Shown here piece after piece: positions 26,630-36,338 of a stretch of DNA of 64,000 bases. The DNA is taken from positions 1 through 64,000 of the forward strand of contig CANQRB010000001.1 of assembly GCA_947626145.1 (NCBI GenBank), given 5' to 3'. The notes under the pieces were generated by a model. That model saw only the letters and a list, made by a program, of their open reading frames with translations, did no database searches and was not told the DNA's origin. The stretch's first letter is position 1, and every line of letters starts with the position of its first letter. Origin of the DNA: an uncultured Clostridia bacterium (GTDB lineage Bacteria > Bacillota > Clostridia > UMGS1883). Position numbers and translations under genes: made by a program.

Positions 26630-27187
26630 TCATTTGTATAGATTGTGTTTAATTATATACTCGTAAACCGCCGGCGGAAGGAAGGGCTCCGGGTTGCCGC
26701 CGGAGCGTATCAGCTCCCGTATTTCGGTGCTGGAAATTTTGATTTTTTCCATTTTTATTTCTATGGCCGGAGGCTTTGCCGTTACATCCATGCCGCCCCG
26801 TGGAAAGACCGCCAATGTCGCCGCCGCCAGTATCCGCTCCGGCTGATACCACTTGTGCAGATCCCGGTATGAGTCGGCCCCTATCAGGAAGAACAGCTCA
26901 TCGTCCGGGAACTCCCGGCGGAAGTGCTCCACCGTGTCGGCGCTGTAGGATATTTCGTCCCGTTCGCCCTCCCAGCGGCTCAGCTCGAAGCTCCGGCACT
27001 TCAGCGCGGCGGCCGTCATGGCGTACCTGTCCTCGAAACCGGCGCCGAAGCCCTCCTTGTGAGGTGCCCGCCCCGTGGGTATTACGATTAGACGGTCAAG
27101 GCCGGCGCTTTTCACCGCCGCGTCGCAGATTGCCAGATGCCCGAGGTGGAAGGGGTCAAAGGCTCCGCCGAACAGTCCGATCTTCAT
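26630..27187 (-). CDS. nadD: nicotinate-nucleotide adenylyltransferase
   Basis: 185 residues. Transfers AMP from ATP to nicotinate mononucleotide in NAD synthesis. The nucleotidyltransferase HxGH motif is in GGAFDPFHLGHLAI near the N-terminus and the ISSTEIR segment near the end binds ATP phosphates. Length is normal. Its ATG overlaps the yhbY stop as ATGA, giving coupled translation. Confidence 0.97.
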   Translation of the reverse strand: MKIGLFGGAFDPFHLGHLAICDAAVKSAGLDRLIVIPTGRAPHKEGFGAGFEDRYAMTAAALKCRSFELSRWEGERDEISYSADTVEHFRREFPDDELFFLIGADSYRDLHKWYQPERILAAATLAVFPRGGMDVTAKPPAIEIKMEKIKISSTEIRELIRSGGNPEPFLPPAVYEYIIKHNLYK

Positions 27188-27480
27188 GGCAGCTCTATTT
27201 TCCTTTTATCCTTGTCCGACGCCTGACGGTAGATAACCAGCTTGTTCCCGATACACTGCACAGGTTCGGCGTTAAGAGCCTCGCACAGCTCATCACAGGC
27301 GGAGCGGGCGCTCATGAGAGCGGTTTCCAGCACAGATATTTTTATGAGCTCCCGGGCTTCGAGAGCGTCATTCAGCTGTTTTATCATATTTTCATTTATG
27401 CCGCCCTTGCCTATCTGAAAAATGGCGGGCTGCACATGGCCAAGTCCCCGAAGGACGGCCCTCTGTTTTGATGTCAGCAT
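27184..27480 (-). CDS. yhbY: CRS1-YhbY domain RNA-binding protein
   Basis: 98 residues, a single CRM (CRS1-YhbY) domain: LTSKQRAVLRGLGHVQPAIF, QIGKGGINENMIKQL and a LIKISVLE-type strand. YhbY associates with pre-50S particles and probably helps ribosome assembly. It lies 12 bases after obg, itself a 50S assembly GTPase, and directly before nadD, a standard order. Confidence 0.96.
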   Translation of the reverse strand: MLTSKQRAVLRGLGHVQPAIFQIGKGGINENMIKQLNDALEARELIKISVLETALMSARSACDELCEALNAEPVQCIGNKLVIYRQASDKDKRKIELP

Positions 27481-27492
27481 AGCGTTACTCCA

Positions 27493-28773
<1,281 letters not shown>

Positions 28774-28797
28774 TCATAATCCTTTTATAGCTATATT

Positions 28798-28826
28798 ATC
28801 TTACTACATTATCGCTCAAAAGTCAA
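28798..28826 (-). promoter_or_regulatory. promoter of the obg operon
   Basis: Minus strand TTGACT (28821-28826), 17 bases, TAAGAT (28798-28803). It stands back to back with the rightward promoter at 28856. Confidence 0.65.
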
Positions 28827-28855
28827 GATAAAAATGGTAACTTTTTTTGCGGGGC

Positions 28856-28884
28856 TTGACTTTTTGGCGGTTTAGTTATATCAT
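28856..28884 (+). promoter_or_regulatory. promoter of the radical SAM gene
   Basis: TTGACT (28856-28861), 17 bases, TATCAT (28879-28884), divergent from the obg promoter with 29 bases between the two -35 hexamers. Confidence 0.65.
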
Positions 28885-28930
28885 TATTATAATGCTTCAA
28901 GAAAATTGTATAAAATCACGAGGTAATGTC

Positions 28931-29809
28931 ATGGACTATAAAAACTGCAATATTTGTCCCCGGCGCTGCGGAATTGACCGCACCGTTCGTCCCGGCCGCT
29001 GCGGGGCCGGAGCCATGCCGAAGGTGGCCCGGGCAGCCCTGCACTACTGGGAGGAGCCCTGTATAAGCGGAAAAAACGGCAGCGGCACGGTATTCTTTTC
29101 CGGCTGCAATCTGGGCTGCGTCTACTGCCAGAACCGGGAAATTTCCCGCTGCGGAGCGGGGAAGGAGGTGTCCGTCCGCCGTTTGGCGGAAATTTTCCGT
29201 GAGCTGGAGGAAAAGGGCGCCCACAACATCAATCTCGTGACCCCGACGCATTTTGTACCGTCAGTAATCGAGACCCTTGATCTCTGCCGTCCGAATATCC
29301 CCATTGTATACAACTGCGGCGGTTACGAGACCATCGAAGCGATTGAAGCCCTTAAGGGCTATGTTGACATTTACCTCACCGATATAAAATACTTTTCCCC
29401 TGAGCTGTCCCAAAAATACAGCGGGGCGGCGGACTATTTCCCTGTGGCGGTTGCCGCCGTAAAGGCGATGATTGAGCAGGTGGGCCCGCCGGAAATTAAA
29501 GACGGCATAATGAAAAGCGGAGTTATAATCCGCCATCTGGTGCTGCCCGGACAGCGGAGGGACAGCATGGCGGTTCTTAATGAACTGGCGAAGCTGCCGG
29601 AGGGGAGCTTTATCCTCAGTCTGATGAGCCAATATACTCCCAACGGCGCTTTGGCCGATTTCCCCGAGATAAACCGCAGAGTTACCACCTTTGAGTACCG
29701 AAGCGTGGTTGATAGGGCCATTGAACTGGGACTGACCAACGGCTACACTCAGGATAGGCGCAGCGCAAAGGAGGAGTACACGCCTCCGTTTGACCTGACG
29801 GGCATTTGA
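28931..29809 (+). CDS. radical SAM protein, PflX-like (COG1313)
   Basis: 292 residues. The [4Fe-4S]-SAM motif is CNLGCVYC (Cys59, Cys63, Cys66). Four more cysteines (6, 9, 13 and 24) at the N-terminus (CNICPRRCG) could hold an additional cluster. Together with CGGYETIEAIEAL and the LVLPGQRRDS segment this fits the PflX-like group of pyruvate-formate-lyase-activase homologues, whose target is unknown; a glycyl-radical partner is not in the window. The ATG at 28931 is used because the protein then begins at the cysteine-rich region and GAGGTAA lies upstream. Confidence 0.85.
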   Translation: MDYKNCNICPRRCGIDRTVRPGRCGAGAMPKVARAALHYWEEPCISGKNGSGTVFFSGCNLGCVYCQNREISRCGAGKEVSVRRLAEIFRELEEKGAHNINLVTPTHFVPSVIETLDLCRPNIPIVYNCGGYETIEAIEALKGYVDIYLTDIKYFSPELSQKYSGAADYFPVAVAAVKAMIEQVGPPEIKDGIMKSGVIIRHLVLPGQRRDSMAVLNELAKLPEGSFILSLMSQYTPNGALADFPEINRRVTTFEYRSVVDRAIELGLTNGYTQDRRSAKEEYTPPFDLTGI

Positions 29810-29855
29810 AATACACATTTTATCGTTAACAAATGTTAAAAGGCGGGTGATACTG

Positions 29856-32129
29856 ATGAAAAAGCTGCTTGCCCTCCGGCCGGAGCTGACAAGGCCGGCG
29901 GTGTGGACGGGCGTGTTCACGCTGGCGGGGCTGGTTTTGTGCGCCATGGGGCTTGAACTGACTTTCGTCATTGTCATTTTGGCGGCGATGGCGCTGGTCT
30001 CGGCGGCGGCTGTCAGAAAAAGCGTCCTGCCGCTCGTAATTGCCCTTGCGGTGTCCTGCGGAGCCGCCGCGCGGTTTGCATATATCGATCGCAGGGCCGG
30101 GGAGCTTCGGCAAAAATACGACGGCGTTGAAGCCGCAGTCGTCGGCAGGGTATATTCGGAGCCCGAGTATAGCGGCAGCGTCTGCGACATGATTATAAAG
30201 ACCAAATTGGGACTTATAGAGCTTCGCTCATACAGGGAACAGGCCGTGGACTGCGAGGTGGGCGACGGCATAGCCGTTCAGGCTAGGCTTTCCGCCCCGG
30301 AGGCACAGAAAAACGATTATGGCTTTGACAATCGGAGTTACCTTCTTAGCCGTGGGATATACCTTATGGCCGAGAATACCGGCGCTCCCAAAATAACCGC
30401 CGGTAAGGCCGGACTCCGCCGTATGGCCGCGAAGGTGCGCGATTACGCCGTTGAGCTGGGCGGACGGCTGCTTCACGGCAGCGCGTGGGAGCTTTATCCG
30501 GCCGTGATCTTCGGCGACGGCTCACGCCTGAGCGGCGGGCTGAAAAACGCCCTTTCCGCCGCCGGACTCAGCCATATAGCCGCCGTGTCGGGTATGCATC
30601 TGGCTGTCGTGGCAGTGATAATAATGTTTCTGCTTATGATTCCCTTTGGCAGGCGGCGCTTTGCACGGCTTTTTGTGATACCGGCTATGGTCTTCTTTGC
30701 GTTCGTCACCGGCTGTGAGCCCAGCGTGGTCAGAGCCTGCGTCATGAACATAATTTTCCAGCTGGCCATGGTGCTTTACAGGGAAAGCGACGGCCTGTCC
30801 TCTCTGGCCGCGGCGTTTGTCCTCATGTGCCTTTACAACCCCATGCTGATTTTTTCCACAGGCTTTCAACTCTCGGCCGCTTCGACGCTTGGCATACTTT
30901 TGTTTTACAAACCCTTTATGGGGCCGGCCGAAAGGCTGCTGAAGCGGGACTTTTTCGACCGTGGACGTATGACGAAAATTTGCGCCCGTTTGCTGAGGGG
31001 TACGGCGTCGGTTATTGCCGTGAGCCTCAGCGCCCAGCTGGCGTCCTTTCCAATTTCGGCACGGACATTCCACTACATATCCGTTTACGCCCTGCCGGCC
31101 AATCTTTTGACAGTGCCGTTGATGACGCCCATAATGGCGGCGGGGCTGGCGCTGGCCGCCTTCGGCAGAATTCCTGTGCTTGGCGGTGCGGTCGGGACGG
31201 TCTGCGGAGCGCTCCTCGATTATGTGGCCTTTGTCGCCCGAAAAATCTCCGCTTTGCCGGGAGCCGTCCTGCCTGTCATGGAGATACCCATTTTATTGGT
31301 GCTGGCCTATTGCGCGCTTGTGCTGGCCTTGTTCGCACTGATGAAAAAACGGCGGTTCATGAGCGGGGCCCTGGGACTGATGTTCGCGGTGTTTGCCGTT
31401 ATCGGCGGAGTACGGGTCTGGACCGGTGAACAAAAAGATGAGCTCAGCTTTATCAATGTGGGCAGGGGAGACAGCACTCTGTTCAGGGTGAACGGAAGGT
31501 CAGTCCTGGTGGACGGCGGCAGGAACGGCCGCACCGTGGCCGACTATTTGGCCGCCCGGGGGCTGTTCAGGCTGGACTGCACCGTTCTTACTTCATCAAG
31601 GCTGGAGCATATTTCCGGACTTATAACACTTGTAGACGAGGGATATGTGGAGCGGCTATTCATCCCCGAGGATCTGGAAATGACCGACCGGCTGGAGACC
31701 CTGCTTATGGCGGCGGAGGACGCCGGAACCGCTGTCACTATGTACGGCTCGGGAGATTCGATAAATTCCGGCGGACTTGTCCTGCGCCAAATCGACTGTG
31801 ACGGCGAGTCGGTTCAGCTTGCGGCGGATTACGGCGGTACAAAAATACTCCTGTGCGGCGACTCTGTCATGGACTGGAAGGACTGTGACATTGTGAAAAT
31901 GCCCTATCACGGCTCAGGCAGCTATAATTACTATCCCGAGCTGCACCGGCACAATCCGGCCTATGCGGTCATGACCGCCGCCGGTATGTCGGCGGCGGAA
32001 AAGTCAAAGGCCATGCCAGTCTTAAAGGATATGGGTATTCCGTGCTATGTCCCAGCCGAGGACGGAACGGTCAACTTTACCTTGGGTGAAGAGATCGAGG
32101 TCAGGACTACGCGGGAAAATGACGAATGA
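29856..32129 (+). CDS. comEC: ComEC/Rec2 family DNA uptake channel protein with degenerate C-terminal motif
   Basis: 757 residues. N-terminal DUF4131-type region, a central Competence domain with many membrane helices (AVIFGDGSRLSGGL, HIAAVSGMHLAVV) and a C-terminal metallo-beta-lactamase-like domain (SFINVGRGDSTLF, VLVDGGRNGRTVADYL, IVKMPYHGSGSYN). ComEC forms the inner-membrane pore for single-stranded DNA, and the C-terminal domain is thought to degrade the other strand. Here the usual HxDxDH stretch after the third strand reads TSSRLEHISGL, with only the last His kept, so nuclease activity is doubtful. Start ATG follows AGGCGG. No comEA or pilus genes are close by. Confidence 0.9.
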   Translation: MKKLLALRPELTRPAVWTGVFTLAGLVLCAMGLELTFVIVILAAMALVSAAAVRKSVLPLVIALAVSCGAAARFAYIDRRAGELRQKYDGVEAAVVGRVYSEPEYSGSVCDMIIKTKLGLIELRSYREQAVDCEVGDGIAVQARLSAPEAQKNDYGFDNRSYLLSRGIYLMAENTGAPKITAGKAGLRRMAAKVRDYAVELGGRLLHGSAWELYPAVIFGDGSRLSGGLKNALSAAGLSHIAAVSGMHLAVVAVIIMFLLMIPFGRRRFARLFVIPAMVFFAFVTGCEPSVVRACVMNIIFQLAMVLYRESDGLSSLAAAFVLMCLYNPMLIFSTGFQLSAASTLGILLFYKPFMGPAERLLKRDFFDRGRMTKICARLLRGTASVIAVSLSAQLASFPISARTFHYISVYALPANLLTVPLMTPIMAAGLALAAFGRIPVLGGAVGTVCGALLDYVAFVARKISALPGAVLPVMEIPILLVLAYCALVLALFALMKKRRFMSGALGLMFAVFAVIGGVRVWTGEQKDELSFINVGRGDSTLFRVNGRSVLVDGGRNGRTVADYLAARGLFRLDCTVLTSSRLEHISGLITLVDEGYVERLFIPEDLEMTDRLETLLMAAEDAGTAVTMYGSGDSINSGGLVLRQIDCDGESVQLAADYGGTKILLCGDSVMDWKDCDIVKMPYHGSGSYNYYPELHRHNPAYAVMTAAGMSAAEKSKAMPVLKDMGIPCYVPAEDGTVNFTLGEEIEVRTTRENDE

Positions 32130-32172
32130 AGTTAATATTAATCCCATGCGAAAGAGTATAGGAGGGAAGAAT

Positions 32173-32817
32173 ATGGGACATTGCGATTGGGCGTTTGCAA
32201 GCGAAACGGATCGATTTTATCACGACCACGAGTGGGGCATTCCGGTGCATGACGACCGTCAGATGTTCGAGCATCTGACGCTGGAATGTCTGCAATGTGG
32301 ACTGAGCTGGGGCCTGATGCTGAAAAAGCGTGAGGTTTTCCGCCGGTGCTTTGAAAATTTTGAGTACGACAAAATCGCCGCCTACGGTGAGGACGACGTG
32401 CGGCGTATAATGAGCACCGAGGGAATGCTGAAATCCGAACGGAAAATTCGGGCTGTTATCAACAATGCCCGGTGCTATCAGAAAATCCGTGGTGAGTTCG
32501 GCAGCTTCTGCGATTATCTGTGGGGCTATACGGGCGGAAAGACTGTTTTGTACGACGGCCACGCGGAAGGCAAGATACCCGTAAGCAACGGCCTTTCGGA
32601 GGATATAAGCCGCGACCTGAAAAAGAGAGGCTTCAAGTTCATCGGCGCGGTCACGATCTACTCCCATTTACAGGCCTGCGGCATTGTCAATGACCACGCG
32701 GGAGATTGCCCGTGTTATAAAAAGATAAACGAGACTAACCCGACGGTGAAAATGAAGCCGGACTGTGAGGTGTGGCAGGCCGGTAATAAAGACGGCCTGA
32801 TAGGAACCGTGTATTGA
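32173..32817 (+). CDS. tag: DNA-3-methyladenine glycosylase I
   Basis: 214 residues, slightly longer than E. coli Tag (187). It excises 3-methyladenine from alkylated DNA. The structural zinc ligands of Tag are visible: Cys4 and His17 at the N-terminus (GHCDWA, FYHDHEWG) and the C-terminal His and Cys in NDHAGDCPCYK. The QCGLSWGLMLKKRE and YLWGYTGGK segments match the helix-hairpin-helix glycosylase core. The ATG at 32173 follows GGAGGGAA. A tail of about 25 residues after the zinc ligands is extra. It lies 43 bases after comEC. Confidence 0.96.
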   Translation: MGHCDWAFASETDRFYHDHEWGIPVHDDRQMFEHLTLECLQCGLSWGLMLKKREVFRRCFENFEYDKIAAYGEDDVRRIMSTEGMLKSERKIRAVINNARCYQKIRGEFGSFCDYLWGYTGGKTVLYDGHAEGKIPVSNGLSEDISRDLKKRGFKFIGAVTIYSHLQACGIVNDHAGDCPCYKKINETNPTVKMKPDCEVWQAGNKDGLIGTVY

Positions 32818-32879
32818 CAGATATGGTGCGTATTGACACTTAACAGGCTTGCGGAGCCCCGCCGAGTTTGTGTAAAAGA

Positions 32880-32942
32880 AATAAAAGACTTCCAACCGGA
32901 AAATGCTCAAAACAGAGAAAACCGTAACGGAAGTCTTTTATT
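32880..32942. terminator. long inverted repeat between tag and the MATE gene
   Basis: Fourteen-bp arms (AATAAAAGACTTCC and complement) with a 35-base spacer that can itself pair weakly (CCGG/CCGT parts). The A- and T-rich outer ends give T-tails in both directions, suiting the convergent genes on each side. Confidence 0.6.
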
Positions 32943-33004
32943 ATGGAAAAAACATCAAAGAAATTTTAAATTTGTATCTTCAACGCCGTTTGGGGAGGCT
33001 CCTC

Positions 33005-34492
33005 CTATGCGGCGGCGGATATCCGTCTCCATTTGCCGGAGCGATACCGGAAGGACATGAGCACCGTCCGCATACACTGGTCGGCCACGAGGGCTATCCA
33101 GGCGCCCCAAAGGCCAAGGTTAAAGACGTTGATAAGCACTGCGCAGATTATTGTCCTGACGCCCAGCACGGTCACCGCCGTAACTATGGCCGCGAAGCGT
33201 GTGTCGCCCGCGCCCCGCAGACCGCCGGCCACAATGAACTGATCGGTCTGGAATGGCTGGCTGGCGGCCAGAAGTATCAGTATGGGTGCGCCCATGGCTA
33301 TGACGTCCTCGGAATCCTTGAAAAGCCAGATTATCTGGCGATTGAACAAAATCATGAGCGCCATCAGTACGAAGGAAACGCCTATTCCCAGATTGCGGGT
33401 TCTGCGCATATAGACCGCCGTCATGTCCAGCCGCCCCTTGCCGATGGATTGGCCAAGAAGGGTAGTGGCCGCGTTGGCAAAGGCCTGGCCGACCATGAAG
33501 GTCATGGCCTGTATGCTCATTACCACCTGATGGGTCGCATAGACAAGATCCCCAAGACCCGTTACCTGTCTGGTATAAATGATTATGCCCGCCCTCATGA
33601 ACAGCTGCTCCAGCATTGACGGAGCGCCGATGCTTATCACCCTCGACATGATCGACCTGTCAAAGACAAATTTTTCGCGGAAGCTTATGTAGACATAGTG
33701 CTTCTTACCGAAGGCGATCGTCATGGCAATCAGGAAGGCCACCGTCTGGCCGATTATCGTCGCCCATGAGGCGCCGGCCACGCCCATCTTCGGCACGCCG
33801 AAATGTCCGTATATCATTACATAGTTAAAGCCCAGATTTATGACGTTGGCAACGGTGTTGTAGATCATGGGCGTTTTTGTGTCGCCTATACCTCTGAGGG
33901 CGGCGGTAACGGTTATGCCCAGACACAGGGGGATAAAGCCGTAGAGCTGAATGTTCAGGTACTGAACGCCGAGACTCAGGGTGGTTTCACTAATGCCGGT
34001 TCCGCCCATAAAGCGAATGAGCTCCTCGCTGAAAATGAGGCCCACTATCATGAAAAGGGCGGAAATTACCAGATTTAGAATCATGGCGTGCTTGAACACC
34101 AGATTGGCCTTGGAGCGGTCCTGTTGGCCTCTGAATCTGGCGATGAGCGCCGTTGCGCCCACGTTAAGCGCCTGTATCATAGTCATAAGCAGGAACTTCG
34201 GCTGGGCCGCAAGTCCGACGGCGGCCAGTGCGTTTATGCCCTCCTGCCCCGGCAGATGGCCGACCATTATCTGATCCGCCATGCTCGTCAGCTGCGTAAG
34301 TACAAACTCCACCAAACTTGGAAGCGCTATCAGGATGATGTCGCGGTAGAGCATATTTTTAGTGACGCCCTCGGGAATGACGGCCTTTCCCACCCGTCCG
34401 TTCAGATCGGCGGCGCACGGAGTGCCGCTGGGGAGGTCGTCCAGAACCGTATGGACGGTTTTAGCCTTGTCGGAGTCGTCTTTGGTTTTCAT
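33005..34492 (-). CDS. MATE family efflux transporter
   Basis: 495 residues, twelve predicted membrane helices in two homologous halves (for example LVEFVLTQLTSMADQIMVGHLPG at the first and SIGAPSMLEQLFMRAGIIIYTRQ-type at the second half). MATE proteins export cationic drugs or metabolites using sodium or proton gradients. The N-terminal 45 residues are hydrophilic. The ATG at 34492 overlaps the MFS stop as ATGA, which sets the start. It is the fourth and last gene of the unit that begins with the DUF2264 protein. Confidence 0.92.
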   Translation of the reverse strand: MKTKDDSDKAKTVHTVLDDLPSGTPCAADLNGRVGKAVIPEGVTKNMLYRDIILIALPSLVEFVLTQLTSMADQIMVGHLPGQEGINALAAVGLAAQPKFLLMTMIQALNVGATALIARFRGQQDRSKANLVFKHAMILNLVISALFMIVGLIFSEELIRFMGGTGISETTLSLGVQYLNIQLYGFIPLCLGITVTAALRGIGDTKTPMIYNTVANVINLGFNYVMIYGHFGVPKMGVAGASWATIIGQTVAFLIAMTIAFGKKHYVYISFREKFVFDRSIMSRVISIGAPSMLEQLFMRAGIIIYTRQVTGLGDLVYATHQVVMSIQAMTFMVGQAFANAATTLLGQSIGKGRLDMTAVYMRRTRNLGIGVSFVLMALMILFNRQIIWLFKDSEDVIAMGAPILILLAASQPFQTDQFIVAGGLRGAGDTRFAAIVTAVTVLGVRTIICAVLINVFNLGLWGAWIALVADQCMRTVLMSFRYRSGKWRRISAAA

Positions 34493-35649
34493 GCTCTCAT
34501 CTCTTTTCGATTTTTCGTCAACCGTAGTAAAATTGTTAATATAATGGGGAAGATGACCGCCAGCGCCAGCCCCGCCCGTATGTCGCCGGCCAAACCCACG
34601 AGGGAAGGCCCGGACGCGCATCCCACGTCACCGGCCAGCGCAAGCAGGGCGAACATGGCCGTTCCGCCGGAGGGCAGATTTTTGGCGGCGCTGCTGAATG
34701 TGCCGGGCCACATTATTCCCACGCTCAGGCCGCAAAGTCCGCAGCACATCAATGCCATGAAGGGGACGCGTATCAGGGCGGCGCCCAGATATGAGGCGGC
34801 GCACAGCAGACCGCAGAGGGTCATAAAGGCGGTAAGGTTGATTTTTTCGCCTTTTTTGCCGTAAAAGGCCCTGCTCGTGCCCATCAGAACGGCGAACATA
34901 CAGGGGCCAAGGAGGTCGCCGGCGGTTTTGCTGACGCCGAGGCCGGTTTCCGCAAAGGCCGAGGCCCACTGGCTCATGCCCTGCTCCGAGGCTCCGGCAC
35001 ACAGCATCAGGGCCATAAACAGCCAAAATCTGCCGCTCCGCAGCAGCTCCCGCCGGGGCATGGAGGGAGCGTTATCCTCAAGCGAGACTATCGGGACTTT
35101 GGTGAACAAAATCAGATTTGCCAGAGGCACCGCCGACCAAAGCAGGGGGAGGAGCTTCCAGTTGTCCACGCCTGCAAGGGTGAAGAACACAGTGGACAGT
35201 ATGACCACCGCCACGTGTCCCCAGCAATAGAAGGAGTGGAGCAGGCTCATGGCGGCGGCCTTGTTTTGCAGGGGCAGGGCTTCCAGAAGCGGACTCACCA
35301 GCACCTCCAGCAGTCCGCCGCCAACGGCGTATAAAAAGGTGGAGATGAGGAGCCCGGCAAAGGGAGGAATTATGCCGGGCAGCAGCGCCAGCCCCCACAG
35401 TCCCGCAATGACGCTTATATGTGCCGCCGCCATCAGCGCGCGGTAACTGAACCTGTCGGAAAATGCCGCGGCAAGGGTGTCTACCGACATTTGTATTATG
35501 AAGTTAATAACGGCAAGGGTGCTTATAAGCCCGAGATTAAGGCCGTATTCCCGGCCAAAGGTCACGTACAGCAGCGGGGCCAGGTTGTTGACTATGGCCT
35601 GAACCACGTAGCCGGTGTAGCATCCCAGCATGGTGTGCCTGTAGGTCAT
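34489..35649 (-). CDS. MFS transporter
   Basis: 386 residues with about twelve hydrophobic helices typical of the major facilitator superfamily. The first helix pair carries YTGYVVQAIVNNLAPLLYV, and the second half starts near RSGRFWLFMALML. The pattern fits sugar or fucose-permease-like small MFS members, but the substrate is not predictable. ATG 35649 has GGAGG 8 bases upstream and overlaps the preceding stop as ATGA. Together with the DUF2264 protein it could import or export the product of glycan breakdown; that is inference from context. Confidence 0.85.
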   Translation of the reverse strand: MTYRHTMLGCYTGYVVQAIVNNLAPLLYVTFGREYGLNLGLISTLAVINFIIQMSVDTLAAAFSDRFSYRALMAAAHISVIAGLWGLALLPGIIPPFAGLLISTFLYAVGGGLLEVLVSPLLEALPLQNKAAAMSLLHSFYCWGHVAVVILSTVFFTLAGVDNWKLLPLLWSAVPLANLILFTKVPIVSLEDNAPSMPRRELLRSGRFWLFMALMLCAGASEQGMSQWASAFAETGLGVSKTAGDLLGPCMFAVLMGTSRAFYGKKGEKINLTAFMTLCGLLCAASYLGAALIRVPFMALMCCGLCGLSVGIMWPGTFSSAAKNLPSGGTAMFALLALAGDVGCASGPSLVGLAGDIRAGLALAVIFPIILTILLRLTKNRKEMRA

Positions 35650-36338
35650 CTGAATTCCTCCGCCGCCCTTTCGAACCAATCCGTTTTTTCGTCGGCGTTG
35701 TTAAGGTTGACGTGCTGTGAATGGTCGATTTTGTAGTCCATACTGTAGGCCATATTGTGAACCTCCCATTCGGCGGCCATGCTGTCGATTGTGCGGTCCC
35801 AATCGGTGGGGTGAGCCGCCTCGTGGTCGAGCAGTATCTGACAGAGCTGGCGGATGAGCGCATCGGAGTTTGCGCGGTAGGAGTCCATGACCACAATTTC
35901 CGGATCGGAGGCTTCGCGGCGGTCCACCGCGAAATAGTCGTTTTCACCGGCGGACTGAGCGCTCATATCGAGGTCCTCGTCCACGACGAATATTTTGCCG
36001 GTCAAAGTTTCGCCGTTGTCGTCGCTTGTGGAGTAGGTGTATGTGTATATCAGGCCGCCGTGAGTGGGATCATATTCGTCTTTAAAAAAGCTGACGCCGG
36101 TGGCGTTCATATTTTCATCAAAGGCGTCATTCATGGCAACATAGTCGCCGGCCGCCTCAGCCTCGAGAAAACGGTCATATAGTGCCTGATCGTAGGACTT
36201 CTCCGGAGTGTCGGTCTCGGTTTCGGCATCGTGGGAGGTAAGGAACTCGGAGTCGCCGGGATCCCAAAGGTCAAGAAAAATGAAGAAAGCCGATGCCAGT
36301 GCGAGAACTATCAAAAGTATAATTAAAAATTTTCTCAT
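35646..36338 (-). CDS. membrane-anchored protein of unknown function
   Basis: 230 residues. An N-terminal hydrophobic helix (LIILLIVLALASAFFIFLDL) after MRKF anchors or exports the protein; no lipobox Cys is present. The rest is acidic and soluble, rich in Asp, Glu and Tyr, with strands around THGGLIYTYTYSTSD and a helical end (ALIRQLCQILLDHEAAHPTD). I do not recognise a family. It lies between the DUF2264 gene and the MFS gene, both joined by ATGA overlaps, so it probably works at the cell surface with them. Confidence 0.75.
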   Translation of the reverse strand: MRKFLIILLIVLALASAFFIFLDLWDPGDSEFLTSHDAETETDTPEKSYDQALYDRFLEAEAAGDYVAMNDAFDENMNATGVSFFKDEYDPTHGGLIYTYTYSTSDDNGETLTGKIFVVDEDLDMSAQSAGENDYFAVDRREASDPEIVVMDSYRANSDALIRQLCQILLDHEAAHPTDWDRTIDSMAAEWEVHNMAYSMDYKIDHSQHVNLNNADEKTDWFERAAEEFR

